64,000 nucleotides of DNA, from positions 3,720,001-3,784,000 of the forward strand of contig JAFBJZ010000880.1 in the NCBI GenBank assembly GCA_016785225.1, read 5' to 3'. Below, piece by piece: positions 46,301 to 58,805 of this stretch. Source of the stretch: Psettodes erumei. Taxonomy: Eukaryota; Chordata; Actinopteri; Pleuronectiformes; Psettodidae. The notes under the pieces were generated by a model. That model was not told where the DNA came from. It did not search any database and was given only the letters and a program-made list of their open reading frames with translations. Both the position numbers and the translations under genes were made by a program. Each line of letters starts with the position of its first letter. The stretch's first letter is position 1.

Positions 46301-48626
46301 CTCTAATATCTCACGATATCACAAGGCAGCAAAGAGAGCGGGGAAGTCTGACAACAATGGCAGAACATAACAGTGGAAACAGGAGGGGGGAAAAAGCCTC
46401 GCCCAGAAGCAGCCTCCTCACCAAAGGAGTAAGGATAACTGAGAACAAGTCCTGCAGTTTGGTGGAATGATGACTTCATACTCGGGGAGACATATTCCCT
46501 GGTAGTGGTTTTTGCCTTACTACACGCCATCGGGGGCAGTCACACGCTTCCATTTGAGGAGGTCCCCGCTGATGAGCAAACTCTGGCTGGTCCTCAGCAC
46601 TGGCGGCGTGCAGGCGTAGGTTGTTTAGCGTGACCAAGGCAGGGCAATAAGAGCAGAGAAGTGGGTGATGAGCAGGGAGGGCACTGCCATTTAAAAATGG
46701 GGCAGTCCTCATGCAGCTAAAGGGGTCTGTCCCCTGATGGAGTCCCAAAGCGCGAAGACAGGTGGAGAAAAGTGACTAAGCCCCATGAACGGCAACGTTT
46801 GCGTGAAATGCTACAAGGCTCTCCCGGTCCCACACGGCACTGTTGGTTTTTCGGTATGAGCAGGTAGCCTGCATTCACCTTTCACCCCGGACTTGGCCCC
46901 GCAGGCCGGAGTCCGGCCTGGAAGTCTGAAAATGGGCGATGTGGGTCAACGCTGGTGAGGAATGTGTGCCCTGCAGCCTCGAGAAGACCCTGTAGTCTAT
47001 ACTATAATACACTACTTCTATAACAAGTGGGTCACTGGCCGCACGTACAAGGAGCTTGTAATTCCACTAATAATCCCAGCAAGAGTCCAGTGAAAGTCTT
47101 CATGCAAACCACAGTCAGCTCGCTCGTTATGAGAGGAATTCGGTCACATTTGAAAACAGGCTGGGTTTGTGAAGGTGCAAAGCCCCCAGCGCAGGTTAGC
47201 CGCATGTTGGAGCTGTACGTTTCTGAGCGCACAATGCGGAGCACTTAAACGTGACCCCTTATCAAGTCCGTCAAGTTTATTTACCGGCCGTTAGCTGCAA
47301 ATATTTGTGCGGGAACAGACAGTTGGATGGATTACAGCGAGGCTGGCCTGAGTAACCGCAGCCGCTGATAGCTGTGCAGAACAAACTACATTAAAATCTG
47401 ACCCTGTGCCATTAACACAGAAATGTGCTGGCAGGATACATGGAAGACTGGATCCCAAATTCCTGAGTTATCACTAATTTGTCCAGGTACGCTGCTACAG
47501 TTACATGCAGTAATGTGGGATATTTATTTAATCCCCCCCTGTGTTTTCTACTATCCCCTGCATGCTTCATAATGGCCTTTCTGATGGAATTTAAAACAGA
47601 GGGGCTTGAGCTCCAGCCAACAGGGGCCGTGCACTGACTGACCTGCAGCATTCCTGGCTTGTCCTCTTGGTTACAGGCAGGGGAGCTTTCAGGCTTTTCT
47701 GTGCCACCCGGTCAGGATCAAGTGAGATTTAACTTACAAAGTGGCCCTTGAGCACGACAATGGGCGCCGGAGTGGCCTCAAAAGTGTTTCATGTTCATGT
47801 CGCAGTGTGGGCAAGCTCCTGCCCCTGCTGAAGGGCCCTCGAGCAAGACGCAAAAAATCACTGCGGCTTCCACTTCCTCTGATGGTGTGCATGGAGGATT
47901 GAGTTTAGTGCTGCTGTAATGAGTAAAATAAGTTATTGTATTGGCCGCATATGTGTAAATTCCCCTTGTAAAGAATGACACCATAGTGAGTGAGATCATT
48001 TCAACGTCTTCAACTCAAACCGTTTCCCAGCAGAGTCGTGTTTTGCTGCTGTGGTCAACTTTATTCTGCCAAGTTTCAAAACAACGCAGATCTCCGGATG
48101 ATTCCTCAAACAGGGATGAAACCGCAACGCAAACACGCCGGCTTACTCAGTCTCCAAAGAATAAATTAGAAACACGTTTTGCCCAGAAACTGGACCAAGC
48201 AGGACACAAAACAACTGGATTCTTGACGTGACGTTTTGTTTTGGTGCTCTTCAGTCCCTTCCTCAAACAAAATGAGACGTGCCGAGTTGAAAAGATGTCA
48301 AATTGACGTCGCCACAGCCGGTAACACAATAACATTTTGGCATGTTTGGCAGGGTTTCGGTAACTTTTACAAAGTTAGCAAACAACTATAATGTTTACTG
48401 AGTATCCGTCACTTCGGTAATTGGGGTAAAACGGGCACTGCGGTGAGTAAAAGTCAACTCTGACACGGTGTGACCGGAAAGTGGTGTTAATTAAACCCTT
48501 CATTTCTACGATTTCCTCTCAAACCAACTGTAATTTCTTACTTCTGTGTCTGCCGGCAGTCCACGACTGTTTCGCCACACTCGGGCTCCGGATGATGGCT
48601 CTCCCGGCCGACTTTAGGGCATCCAT
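37155..48626 (-). CDS. ldlrap1: LDLRAP1 / ARH clathrin adaptor, nine coding exons
   Basis: Exons in transcript order: 48542-48626, 42992-43134, 42092-42204, 41829-41943, 40342-40414, 40012-40107, 38977-39104, 38674-38708, 37155-37299 (933 nt, 310 aa; human protein 308). The start MDALKSAGRAIIRSPS matches the human N-terminus. The PTB domain spans about residues 40-175 and binds FxNPxY tails of LDL-receptor family proteins; it includes KVSPQGIMLYDSSTNKL and HDKVFAYIAQ. A type I clathrin box, LLDFE, is at 215-219 (human LLDLE). The AP-2 beta-appendage motif DEAFSRLAVSR is at 258-268. The protein thus links receptors to coated pits for endocytosis; loss in humans causes autosomal recessive hypercholesterolaemia. 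Every junction is GT-AG and keeps frame. Intron 1 is the largest, about 5.4 kb. It neighbours maco1, as in human. Which teleost duplicate (a or b) cannot be told. Confidence 0.97.
39551..39815 (+). repeat. Two-unit tandem of a teleost dispersed repeat
   Basis: Two diverged copies of a ~133-bp unit follow each other, beginning GCCATGAGATTTTGTAAAG at 39551 and GCCATGAAATTTGCTGTAG at 39684. Each contains a CC..GAGGAT/AGGAT block, a TCCTGAC/CCCTGAC block and TTGACATTT. The motif set (GGATTGCCATGAAATTTG, TTGACATTTTTGGTTTT) is one I know as abundant and often tandem in fish genomes. It lies in ldlrap1 intron 6. Confidence 0.65.
40286..40318. repeat. TG/CA microsatellite in ldlrap1
   Basis: TG repeats of about 32 bp lie in ldlrap1 intron 5, only about 25 bp beyond the 5' donor of that intron (exon 5 ends at 40342). 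On the transcript they are CA repeats, a known binding element for hnRNP L when close to a donor. Confidence 0.92.
43135..48541 (-). other. ldlrap1: ldlrap1 intron 1
   Basis: This ~5.4-kb intron separates the N-terminal exon from the PTB domain exons. It contains no further exon I can support. A perfect 19-nt palindrome lies at 46902-46920, and parts around 46050-47350 have a higher GC and CpG content than the flanks, which could mark an intronic regulatory element or an older promoter. Open frames here are short and lack similarity. Confidence 0.7.
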
Positions 48627-48900
48627 GTCGGTGTCTCAAAGTGCGGGGAGTCGGTGAAATCCGCTGCTCGGGGAGAAATGTTGTTGACCAGACTGCTGAT
48701 GGGGAGGATGGACTTGTGGTGCCTTCTAGTGCTGTCAGAAATCCCGCTATTTACGAAGTCGGCACACGTGAAGGAGCCCAGCAGAAAAGTAATGCTGCAT
48801 TTGAGTCAGATGGGACAATAGGATTGAGATGGTACGATCGTGTACCTGCACACCAAAAAACAAAACAAAACAAAAAACAAATCATTGCTACTTAATTCGG
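48627..48900 (-). promoter_or_regulatory. ldlrap1: Presumed ldlrap1 promoter region
   Basis: This is the flank upstream of the ldlrap1 start codon. It contains a CACGTG E-box near 48764 and moderate CpG content around the start, but no TATA box. The transcription start is not determined. Confidence 0.35.
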
Positions 48901-49336
48901 AATACTACCGCTAATAATAATTATTAGAACATATCACATCACGTCACAGTTTGTGCTCATGTTAAAGCTGGTCTTTTTCATTCATATGTGTGAAACATTT
49001 AGCATCAAAGTGATCTTTTGTTTTGGAAAAACACTGCTCAAAAGGCAGTCAGCCCTTTTTTTTCCAGCCCGCCCTGTGGGCAGCTATTTCAAAAAGCCAT
49101 TATTTCATTATACACAAATGCAAGTTGCCAAGATGTGACAGTTGAGTGGTGTTAGCCATGAGAGCGAGATCACCTTAAAAAAGTTTTGTTCCTGATTCTA
49201 TTTTATATTAATATACGTCTAAATTTCTCTTATAGCATCGGATGCCATAAGTTTTTGTAAACAGGAATTATATCAGATTATCTTTCTCGAATTGAGCTGC
49301 TAAAATACTTACTGTAACTAACATCAGCCCATTGAG

Positions 49337-49361
49337 ACACACACACACACACACACACATA
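49337..49361. repeat. CA/GT microsatellite
   Basis: CA repeats of about 24 bp lie between ldlrap1 and maco1. Confidence 0.92.
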
Positions 49362-49918
49362 CACAAATCCTACTGTATATGGCAAAGAAGCTCTGTCGTT
49401 CCAGTATTTCTAACCCCCCAAAAACAACTGGATGTAGTTTTCTTAGTAAGAGAAAGGCATTTCCAAGGTGCACCTGAAGGCAACCTCACCCTTAAACGAC
49501 TGGGGAGCTACATCTTCTCTAATTTTAAGCATTCAGAGATCAACAAGGTTTTAGACTATGTCATTAAAACAAATGTGTGACTGGCTTGTGGGTGAGAAAA
49601 GCGATAACATAAATTTGAAAAGTGTTGTTCCCTACATGAAAATACATACAACTTGTTTGTGGTGGAAAAGTTTGTTTACATAAATACCTTTTGTGAATTG
49701 TTAGAACTGATCAAATAAGCACACATCTCAATATGGCATCATGCACTTATTGTGAAAAAATAAGATAATTCAAAAATAGTCAATGAGAATATGTTTGTTT
49801 TGACATCCCACATGGCATCAGATCTCGTGGTGAATTGTGGGTAAAAAGTAAAACTAGACACAAAGATCATGACAAATACACAGACTGAACAGCTTGCACT
49901 GCCACCAGCAAGACTTTC

Positions 49919-51912
49919 TTTAATAGTGATGGTATAGGTGAAAAGTGTGTGACACAGGCACCATCACCTTGAGAAAAAAAACATGGTGAAACAATGACAA
50001 GTTAAAACAAAGCACTTATTTTAAACCTTCTCTTCCTTCTACACAAACTTGTAAAAGCAACTTGAGAACTGAATTCACAACGCCAGAGCGATCCACAAAA
50101 ATACTTCTTTTTTTTTTTCCAGGTAGGCAACATGACAGCACAACATGGTCAAATGGTTCAGGGGGTAACCTTTTCCCAACACAACACATTCACTGAATCC
50201 TTCCTGGTGGAGAATATAGGAAATCAACCGAATATGATGGGAAATATCAAGGAGGTGCCACTCTAAAAATAAATAAATGAATGTGAATAACACAATCAGT
50301 CACCTGCTGCATCATGTCGATCAGCCCAGAACCTTGTAACCACAACACCATCCAAATATGTTCTAATGACAAAAAAAATAACAGCACTCTTCTGCAAACA
50401 TTAGGCTAGCTACATCGATCAAAGTATGGATGGAAACCAAACATCAACACTTGGCACTTAAGAACGGAAATGAAATAAACAAAGAAAACATTCCTCAGTA
50501 AGTTAATGTACATTGTTGTAAACAACTAAATGCCACCTCTCGGGCATGATAATACACAATCAGTTTGGCTGGTGTCTGGCTTACCAAGACTGTGTCACTA
50601 TTTCAATGACATGTACCATGTCCAGAGTCACGTCTTCCCTTTAAGTCTGCAATACTGAGGTCGATTAGCTGCAAAATGATCGAACGTGTCACAAGGCGAC
50701 ACTTAATTGTTTTAGCCTTTGAATACTGACTTGAAATGATCGGACTGTGAGAAAACTTTAATTTGAACAAATGAAAACCAGGCAAGTCAGAGCCAGAGAG
50801 AGAGAGAGAGAGATGGAGAGATAAAGACAGTTTTCAACGTTGATACTTTTAGATCCCAGGATTGCAAAGTATGTGGTTTCTGCATCTGAAAAAAGAGAAA
50901 CTGCAAGGCACTGTAAAATCTGCAAATAATGGTAACGACCGGTTACCTCGACATCATTAAATCCGGTGAATATCATGACCTAACGGGTTCTAATTTGGTC
51001 CAGAAGGAGAGGAGAGGTGTCTGCAGCAAACAGGTGAACGTCAATGTAACATTTTGGCAGTGCCAGGTCGAATCTAGCAGTCACATTTTTTAATTTTTTT
51101 TTTTTTTTTAAGAACAAAACTACATCTGCTTCATCCACTTACTGATAATCCTGGAGAATCCACTATTCCAGCATTATGGGAATAAATTGCATTGGAATAT
51201 CTGAGGAACACAGCAAAAGGTTTATCTGTTCAATGTCACTATTTTCAAAGAAATACATTACCGTAACCAAACTGAAACATTACAAAACAAACCGTCACTC
51301 ACTTAAGTTAATGTTGATATCAAAACATGAATAGTTTTACATTCATGTATCTCTCACAGCGCCTTTACTTTACAGGCGAGTTTCAAATTCACATCTGAAC
51401 TGAAAAGGTCTTCTGGCTTCATGTAAACCATCCTTAAAGCTGATGGCTGGGTGTCAGTTCACTATCAGAGAAAATATGGCTGCTGGGGGTTTATACTGTA
51501 CACCAAAAGAAGACTGACATGAAGTGATGCATGACTGCTCTTACGTCGAAATTTGGCCAACAAATTGTGTATTCCTTTCTTCCCCCTTTGAACAGATCAG
51601 GCTGTCTAATGGCTGAATCCCAAAACCCAACAGCAGCAACAAAAAATCCTACTCAACAAAACCCCCTCAAAATAATAGTTCTCATAACAGAACCAAAAGA
51701 AAGAACCCAAGTACAACTATGTCTGGAGGGGTTGTGTGCCCTGTATGTGTGTGTGTGTCTGTGTGTGTGTGAGTGCAAAAACTGTCAGGGGCTGGTAAAC
51801 TCAAAAAAAACCAAAAAAAACAAAACACAAACAACTCAAGCCAGAAGCGAGAGCTTCACTAAAATAAAGAAAGACAAAGAGTTCTGCCTGACAGAAAGTG
51901 TGGCTGTCAGAG
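49919..51912 (-). other. maco1: Probable macoilin 3'UTR
   Basis: The ~2 kb beyond the macoilin stop codon contains no other gene. A variant poly(A) signal ATTAAA lies on the minus strand at 49919-49924. A T-rich tract (51084-51110) and a TG tract near 51745-51770 lie within. The 3' end is an estimate. Confidence 0.45.
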
Positions 51913-54900
51913 TCACTTTTTGAGGGGCTGGTAGACCGAGGCGTTGGGGTCCAGGGAGGAGGGACTATTGTCCATGAACTTGGAGGAGTAGTGCGGGGTG
52001 ACGGGGCTGAGGTTGCTGCCGTCTGCCGAGTAGGAGAGGCTCGGCATCACCGCCATCACTTCGGCTATCTTCTGCTTCAGCTCTGCGATCTCCTGCTCCC
52101 TCTGGTGGATCTGGCCTGGACGAGCGGGAGGAAGCAGAGTCGTTACTATCCCGGCACTAAGAGCCAAACTGAGGCCCTGATAGTTCTGGGGGTGCTGTTC
52201 TGTTCAGGTGAGCCATTTACCATGGTGTACGCCATGCCTCAAATCCTCTGTCAGTCACTGCATATGTATTTTTACATCACAATATGGATATTTATCATGA
52301 TTAATGAGACCTTTTATTGAAAAAACTGATGATTTGTTCATGAAAACCCAATCAAACCAACATACTTCATCACATCAACACAACAAACAAATAAAAATAG
52401 AAATGTTAAAGGGGTAGCTACCACCCTGTGGCAAAATCCCTGATCTAAACAGTTTATCTTGCCTCCTATGTCACTCACCATTCGTTTGGCACTGACATTT
52501 TGAAACATTGATACTTTTCAGCCAATTAGTACGAGTCACTTGTTTACAAGCGAATGCGGATGGTGTAGCATCAACATTAACTGACTGCCACACTGTTGTC
52601 CCATTACAGAGCTCTTTCATAGCAGACCTTTGTCACAGCACAGGGGAATCATTAATAACAATAACTATATTTAACATTTCATATTTTCACAACTGCTTTG
52701 AAGTTGTTGCATGGATAAAAGAAAAACATGGAGAAAAACTACATATGGTAAGTAAAAATACTGGATTGCAATAATTTGATCCTATGGGCCTATGGCACAG
52801 AAAGCAGCCAGGATTGCACGTGAGTAGTATAAAGATAACACTGGAAAATGTTGCAGACAACATGACGAGGTGTTATGCTACAGTACAAAGTCAGAAATGG
52901 TTACCCAGAGGAATTAAGTTTTAATGATTGCAAATTCGGGCATGGCTTGGTGTGGTTTTAGTCACTGATCCTTTGTTAACTGTGAAAATTATCATATTTC
53001 CTTTTCTTATAGTTACTATATCGATATGTTAAACGTTGACACTATCTTAAAGAACAGCTGACTGCGTTTTGTCACCCCATCTTGATCATCCAAGAAGGAT
53101 GAGGGGCAAAAATCACAAGCAGGTTCTTCTTCAACAACCCTTTGGTCTTTTTTGTGCATCCAAAAATTTTACACCCTGTTGATTTAGACAACATTTAGAC
53201 CTCCACTCCAGTTTTGAACCGCATACATGAATGCTGTAGCATCTAAAAGGCTCATTACATATAGAAAATGATGAAAGTGACTGATGGTGACATCACTGCA
53301 TCCCTACAGTCAACATCTACCTTGTGCTATCTCCAGCTGCCTCTTGGCATCCCCCAGTGCAGAGAAGAGGTCCAGTTTGATCCTGGTCTCGGCGCTGAGG
53401 CTGTTCTCCAGGTGCTGGGTCTTCTCCTGCATGGCTGACAGCGCTGACATCAACACCTCCGTGTCCTTCTCGTTCTCTTTATACTTCCGCAGCTCCTGTG
53501 GGAGTGGAAAGAGAGGCATCTTTACTTCTTGTGTATGTTTTACAGGCACCAAACACTCTTCTATTTTATTTCCCAAAAAAAGCTTTTACTGTTGATGCAG
53601 CCAGGAGGGGTCTGATTTACATACATTCACAGCTTTTACAGTAGATTATGTATTTTCCAGTCCGTGAAGCCCGTTAAAAAAAAAAAAAAGTACTTGCGTT
53701 ATTCAGTCTTACCTGACACTTGCCCTCTAGATCCCTAATCTGCTCCTCCTTGACTTTCATGTCCATGCTGAGCTTCTTACACTCTGTCTCCAGCTCTCTG
53801 ATACGAACACGAAGAGAGTCGGTGGACTCCACTCTGTCCAACGGGAGAGAAACACAGCGACGGAGCGGTGAAAAAGCCACAAAGGTCCACAACTCAACAG
53901 ACAGAGGGAACATATGATACGCTTTATAAGTGCTGGACACGTGTAACCATGCAAATCACGACCACACAAATGACTCATACTGCACATATTACACAGCCGG
54001 TGATAAGAACACCACAAAGCCATCGCACAACCCAAGTTTACACTGGGGTACTCTCTATTGTCCGCCAGAGGCAACAAAGACTAATTTTTTACTGATGTAC
54101 TGACATTCTCTGATTTTCTTGCTTCAAAAAGATATACATCCCAATAATCCTTTAATTAGTACCTAGTGGCAGCAGCTAATGCCACGGCTCTGGCAGCAGT
54201 GGCCTCCTCCATCTTCTTCCTCTTCCTCTCCTCGGCCAGCTGTTTTTCAGCCAAGGCCCGGGCCTCCTGCTCAGCCTTCAGCCGCTTCTCCAGCTGGGAG
54301 ATGGTCTGCTTATCCTTCTGCTTGGCCTGGACGGCACTGTGGAGCCTGGAGAGCGAGGAAGAAAACAGCCGAGTGGGTTGGCTCATCAGATGAACGTGGA
54401 TATGAGATGCAATATTGAGCATTTGGGTTGTTTCTTTTGAACTTTCGAACTGGGTTGTGGCTGTCATATTACTTTGGTGACCCCCAGAGTCATCCTGCAG
54501 TGCCACAGCTGACATACAGCATGGACCGTCACTTGGCCCCTCAGCCTACTTGGTCCTTTCATATTTGTTATTCTCAAAGAGAATATATAATAAATAACAA
54601 AAATCCTGATGTACAACAATCGCTAAAAGAATTTCTTGAATTTCTTGTGTGGCAACCAAAGAGAAGTTGCTGTTAAAAGCTGAGGTAAGTATACTCAGAG
54701 AGACTGCACATGCACCCACTTGTTCTGCAGCAGCTCGTTGTCCTGGCGGAGCTGGCTCAGTTCAGAGCGAAGGCTGCGGTCCTGGCTGCTCAGAGAGGAA
54801 AGCTGACTCCGCAGCTCCGACTCCAGCTGCCTGTTGGCCTGAAGGTCTGCCTTCAGTCGCTTCACATCCTGCTCCAGCCTTTAAGGCGAGAAGGAGAGGG

Positions 54901-57900
54901 GGGCCGTGACAACATCCAGCGGAAGACACAGGAAACCACAACAACAGAGGCAAACATATCTCCTTTAACTGCTCCACATGGAAACAATCATGTCATTACT
55001 GTGTGAAGGCTGATGACTGCAGGGGTTAGCAAAATTATATCAATTAGGTTCCTCAAATAAAATGTCAAATACGTAAAAGAGAAAACACTAGCACAGTGAA
55101 ATTGCTGCCGGATGCTTGGAAATGTGAGCTACTACATGCAAACAACTGTACGCACCGGCAACAAGCTGTGCAGTAAGAAGCAGATTGAAGCAGTACAACA
55201 GTGTGAGTCTTACCGTACGAGAGCATCTGGTTTGCCCAGCTGGTTGTTGGGAATGCAGTTCTCCACCGGATCCTTCTGACCCTTCCCTGCCCCCTTCTGC
55301 TTCTTCTCATTTTTACCGGTGGAGGAACCTGGGGGCACGCTGCCGTTTGTGGAGCTGTGATTCCGCGGAGATGAATTAGAAATGCTGCCCCCGCCTCCGC
55401 TGGCATTTTTATAGTTCTTCCCCGCCCCACCCATTTCCTCTTTGGAAGCAGAGTGTGTGTTGGTGTCGGCGTGTGCGTTTTCTCCTGCCAGGTCGTTATT
55501 CAGTCTCTTTGCCCCGGCATAGTTCTCAATATACTCTGTCTCCTGAAGTTTGGAGTCCAGTGTGTGTATAATACTGTTGTTATTGATTCCAACTGTGTTT
55601 TGCTTTTTGCCCTCGCGATCTTTCGCAGTACTGTCTTTCCCTTTTTCCCGGTACTCCAGTTCAGGTAACGGGACTGCGGTGCTTTTCTTTCCAGGAGGTG
55701 CTCCGTTTTGGGATATTACTGAAGGTTCTACCTCTGAGATCCCTTTGGCTAAAGCAGCTGGGAGAGAGGAAGCATGGGTGGCGTTAGTGAATGTACAGAA
55801 AACACACAGGACAGAATTTACACATACGGTGTCAGACCATAAACAGAGACTGAGTGAAAACAGAGGGGATCCCAGACACATGACAGCAGGCTGATACAGA
55901 ACTGCTTTCTATTAGCTTTGACACCTAACCTAACTTGGTTGTGTGCCTTAAAATAACTCTGGTATGAATTGCTGTTTGATTCTATTTATTAAGACTTGTG
56001 TGAAAGCTGTCACCCGAGCTCAGGTGCGAACTAAACACCTGGACTGAGGCTTGAAGCGAGCTCTGGTGCTGTTTGTTGGTGGAGTAAAACCAAAGTAGGC
56101 CAACCGCAGGTTTCTGTATGTGATTTCAGAACAGACATTCTATATCTTAACTAGCAATAAATCCAGTTGCTGATGTTGAAATGTCAAGAAAATATTTTTC
56201 TTAAGTGATGCATAGAAAAGGCGTGTAGGGTCCTTGCTTCTGGTTTGACCATTTCTAGTCGCTATTGCTTCTTTGGTCTGCAGAATATTTGTTATGTTTA
56301 AATTGTGCTACAAGTGCAGTATTTCCTGTGTGTTTTCGTCCGTGCATGTCTCACCCTCCTCTGCCTCTCTCTCTTGTCTCTGCAGCATCTGCTGCTCTGG
56401 CGGTAAAGCCTGCTGTAGGAGCTGCATGTAGAATTCATTCTCCTTTTGGACTTCCTTCTGTTTCCTCAGTCGCATCTTGTAGCTAACGTAGCTCTTGAAG
56501 CCGAAGCCCAGCGTCACCACTGGGTAGCCGATACTTGGAGGTGAAGAGAAACACAGTGTTAACTTTTGATAAAGATATCCTTACATCTCCAGCCACTAAC
56601 TGTTGAAGGATTTGCTGTGTTATCATGTGTTTTTTTCCTCCTGGGCATTACTGAAAAAAAGATTATACTATGAGACATTTACCAGTGAGCGGCAAAGGGT
56701 CGACACAGGTCTACGTGAAAGTTCTTCAGATCTTTGAACCGTATGGCTGCTTCGATGTACACAAACAGAATCCACAGCGATACAGTGGGTAGACAGACTC
56801 CTCTCTCTGTGTGAACATAGAAAGAAAAATCAGCTCTTTCAGGACTTGCACTGAAGAAATCTTGGCAGCTATGAATGTCTTGTGCACAAAGTCATTCAGG
56901 GAGGCGGTGGGGGTAGTGGCCGTTTGGCTGGCAGAGATAAAAAAAGGATCCACAGAAAACTTGGACTAACCTGTGTGCCAGACATACTGGACCCATACGT
57001 AGGTGCTGGCGGCGAAAAACAGCCACTGGACGGGGATGAAAAGGAGGCAGATGATGTCTGATGTAAACGCCACACATACGAAGAAGACAGAGAACGCCTG
57101 AGTGCAGGAGGAAAGAGACAATTTGATACGTCATAAATGTGGAACACACGTAAATACACATGTGCACGCATGAGTATACACCCATGCATCAACACCCGTA
57201 AAATCTTGCTCGCCACCAAAACCATCATCATCCATACTGGATTCGTGCCATGCTCTCTTTGCTAGGGTCATACACACAAGCTCTTACCAGTCCCTGATAT
57301 CTGAAGGAGTCGTAGACACTTCGGATGAAAAGCCAGAAGGGCCACAGGTACTCGAACCTGAACTCCAACACAAAGTCGGCCAGCAGAACTAACACCCACA
57401 CTACCAGGAACTTCAGGTACAGGAACGTACTGCAGGAGAGGACGAGACAAAAACATGGAGGACGATGTTAAAGAGAGACATGCGAAGGAGACAAAGAGCC
57501 TCCAGACAAGGCTTAATGAAGATTTAGATGGTATCATGACATTGGGTTTATACAACAGTCTAGTCTTTATAAGAATCACGTTTGCAGTGTGACTGGGAAT
57601 ATTACCTCAAGTTCATACAGGGTTTTCAGGCAGATAAATACCAAGTGATCATGTATATTAATCTACACATTCCCAGGACCAGTAATGCATTACTGTTGCC
57701 AAAGAAACTTAAATAGATAACAGTGGCTGAGAGACATCCAAACAAGTGAGAGAGACGGGTAGAGATAGGTTGAGAGTATGTATACAGTGTCATGTCTAGA
57801 CATGTCACTTGAAGCACAGCTGGATTCCTTTTCTGTCTTGCCATCAATCAGTCTTTATGAAAGGGCATGCTAATTTGATATCAAATCTCCTCCAATAATA

Positions 57901-58515
57901 TGTGCGCTTCACACGGTCCATTTAGACCAGTCTAATTTGGCGGTTATTGGTTCGTTGGCGTGTTTAAGAGGAAACCTCTGCCAGACAAAGCACAGGTGAG
58001 AGCCCCGCCGTCGGCGTCACCCCGGACTTCAAAACGAGCGCCCCTGACATTGCTGTTGTCATCCCAACCTCGAACACAATTTTCCTTACAAGTTCATGCA
58101 ATTTATCTATTTTTAGCTGAAAATCTTTCCATTTGGCGGGATGTGTTAAAGCCACACTGAATGCCTACGGAGTCTCGCCGCCGCCTTTCATCTGAATTTA
58201 GTCGGAATATGAATTTAACTCCCGAGCTCGGCACAAATCATCTTTGAGATGCCAGACAAGTAACGTTAGGCCTATGATTTTTGTCAATATACGGACATGT
58301 ACATTTAGCTGAATAAGTAGCTCGAAACCACAGCGTGCGTGCAAATGAATAAAGCAGAGGCTGGCATCCCAGTCTTGACATATGCAGAGAGGCGCCATTG
58401 TTATACAATAACGTCCCTCCAGCCCCTTTTTGTACCTGCTATATATACCCTCGGTGATTCGGTTCCGTTTTAACGGCCGTCGGAGTTTGCTGCAGTCCGC
58501 ATTGCGCCGCTTCAT
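51913..58515 (-). CDS. maco1: Macoilin (MACO1/TMEM57), eleven coding exons
   Basis: Exons in transcript order: 58436-58515, 57288-57429, 56971-57097, 56683-56806, 56355-56533, 55214-55757, 54720-54878, 54163-54345, 53713-53833, 53321-53495, 51913-52115 (2037 nt, 678 aa; human 664). All junctions are GT-AG and in frame. The N-terminus MKRRNADCSKLRRPLKRNRI and the C-terminus ASVYQPLKK match vertebrate macoilin almost exactly. Residues about 28-160 hold several transmembrane helices (such as VVWVLVLLADFVLEF and IICLLFIPVQWLFFAA). About 215-395 are a low-complexity Ser/Asn/Lys-rich linker, mostly in the large exon 6, where the fish differs most from mammals. About 400-635 are coiled coil rich in E/K/Q/L. 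Macoilin is a neuronal ER/nuclear-envelope membrane protein; worm mutants show altered excitability and sensory behaviour. It is transcribed divergently from srfbp1. Confidence 0.97.
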
Positions 58516-58745
58516 CCTCCCCCTGTTGATTCACTTGTGATATCGGCCTGGTAACTGGAACTGGAAATGTCATTCGCTCATCCTAACGTTCACACTTCTT
58601 CAATTATCCACCATTGTTGTTATTTTATGCACATGAAACAAAGAAATAAATAAAAACAGTCCGCGGAAGGCCCTCCCCTTTTCACGACACGCCGCGTCCC
58701 CTTGCTGCCGTCTGACGTCACGCCACCGTCGTCGGCGTGCTTAAC
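58516..58745. promoter_or_regulatory. Divergent maco1 / srfbp1 promoter
   Basis: Only about 230 bp separates the maco1 start codon from the first ATG on the srfbp1 side. The stretch contains a perfect CRE palindrome TGACGTCA at 58713-58720, GC-rich and CpG-rich DNA toward the srfbp1 side, and no TATA box. A YY1-like ATGGCCGCC lies just beyond at 58746. The arrangement fits a CpG-type bidirectional promoter with broad activity. Confidence 0.65.
58713..58720. promoter_or_regulatory. CRE/ATF site
   Basis: The perfect palindrome TGACGTCA is the consensus binding site for CREB/ATF factors. Its place about 30 bp before the presumed srfbp1 start region is typical for functional CREs. Confidence 0.6.
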
Positions 58746-58805
58746 ATGGCCGCCTCCGGTGAGACCCAGCGAGCAGAGACGCTTCTCTCGCTTTTAAGTT
58801 TTTAG
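58746..58805 (+). other. srfbp1: srfbp1 5' exon with upstream ORF
   Basis: A 19-codon open frame starts at ATG 58746 and stops at 58803-58805. It lies before a strong donor (AACG/GTAAGTG, intron from about 58822). If the transcript starts upstream of it, it is an upstream ORF; if the start overlaps the YY1-like ATGGCCGCC, it may be absent from most transcripts. It cannot be spliced in frame to the srfbp1 coding exon from the internal GTGAGA donor. Confidence 0.45.

Noticed and set aside
53284..54418. Plus-strand open frames over maco1 exons
   Set aside because: They are antisense shadows of the macoilin coiled-coil exons; the minus-strand frame is continuous across splice sites and matches the family.
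57964..58515. Continuation of macoilin exon 1 into its intron as a 105-codon frame
   Set aside because: The frame continues past the GT donor at 58435 only by chance; splicing to 57429 restores the conserved family sequence.
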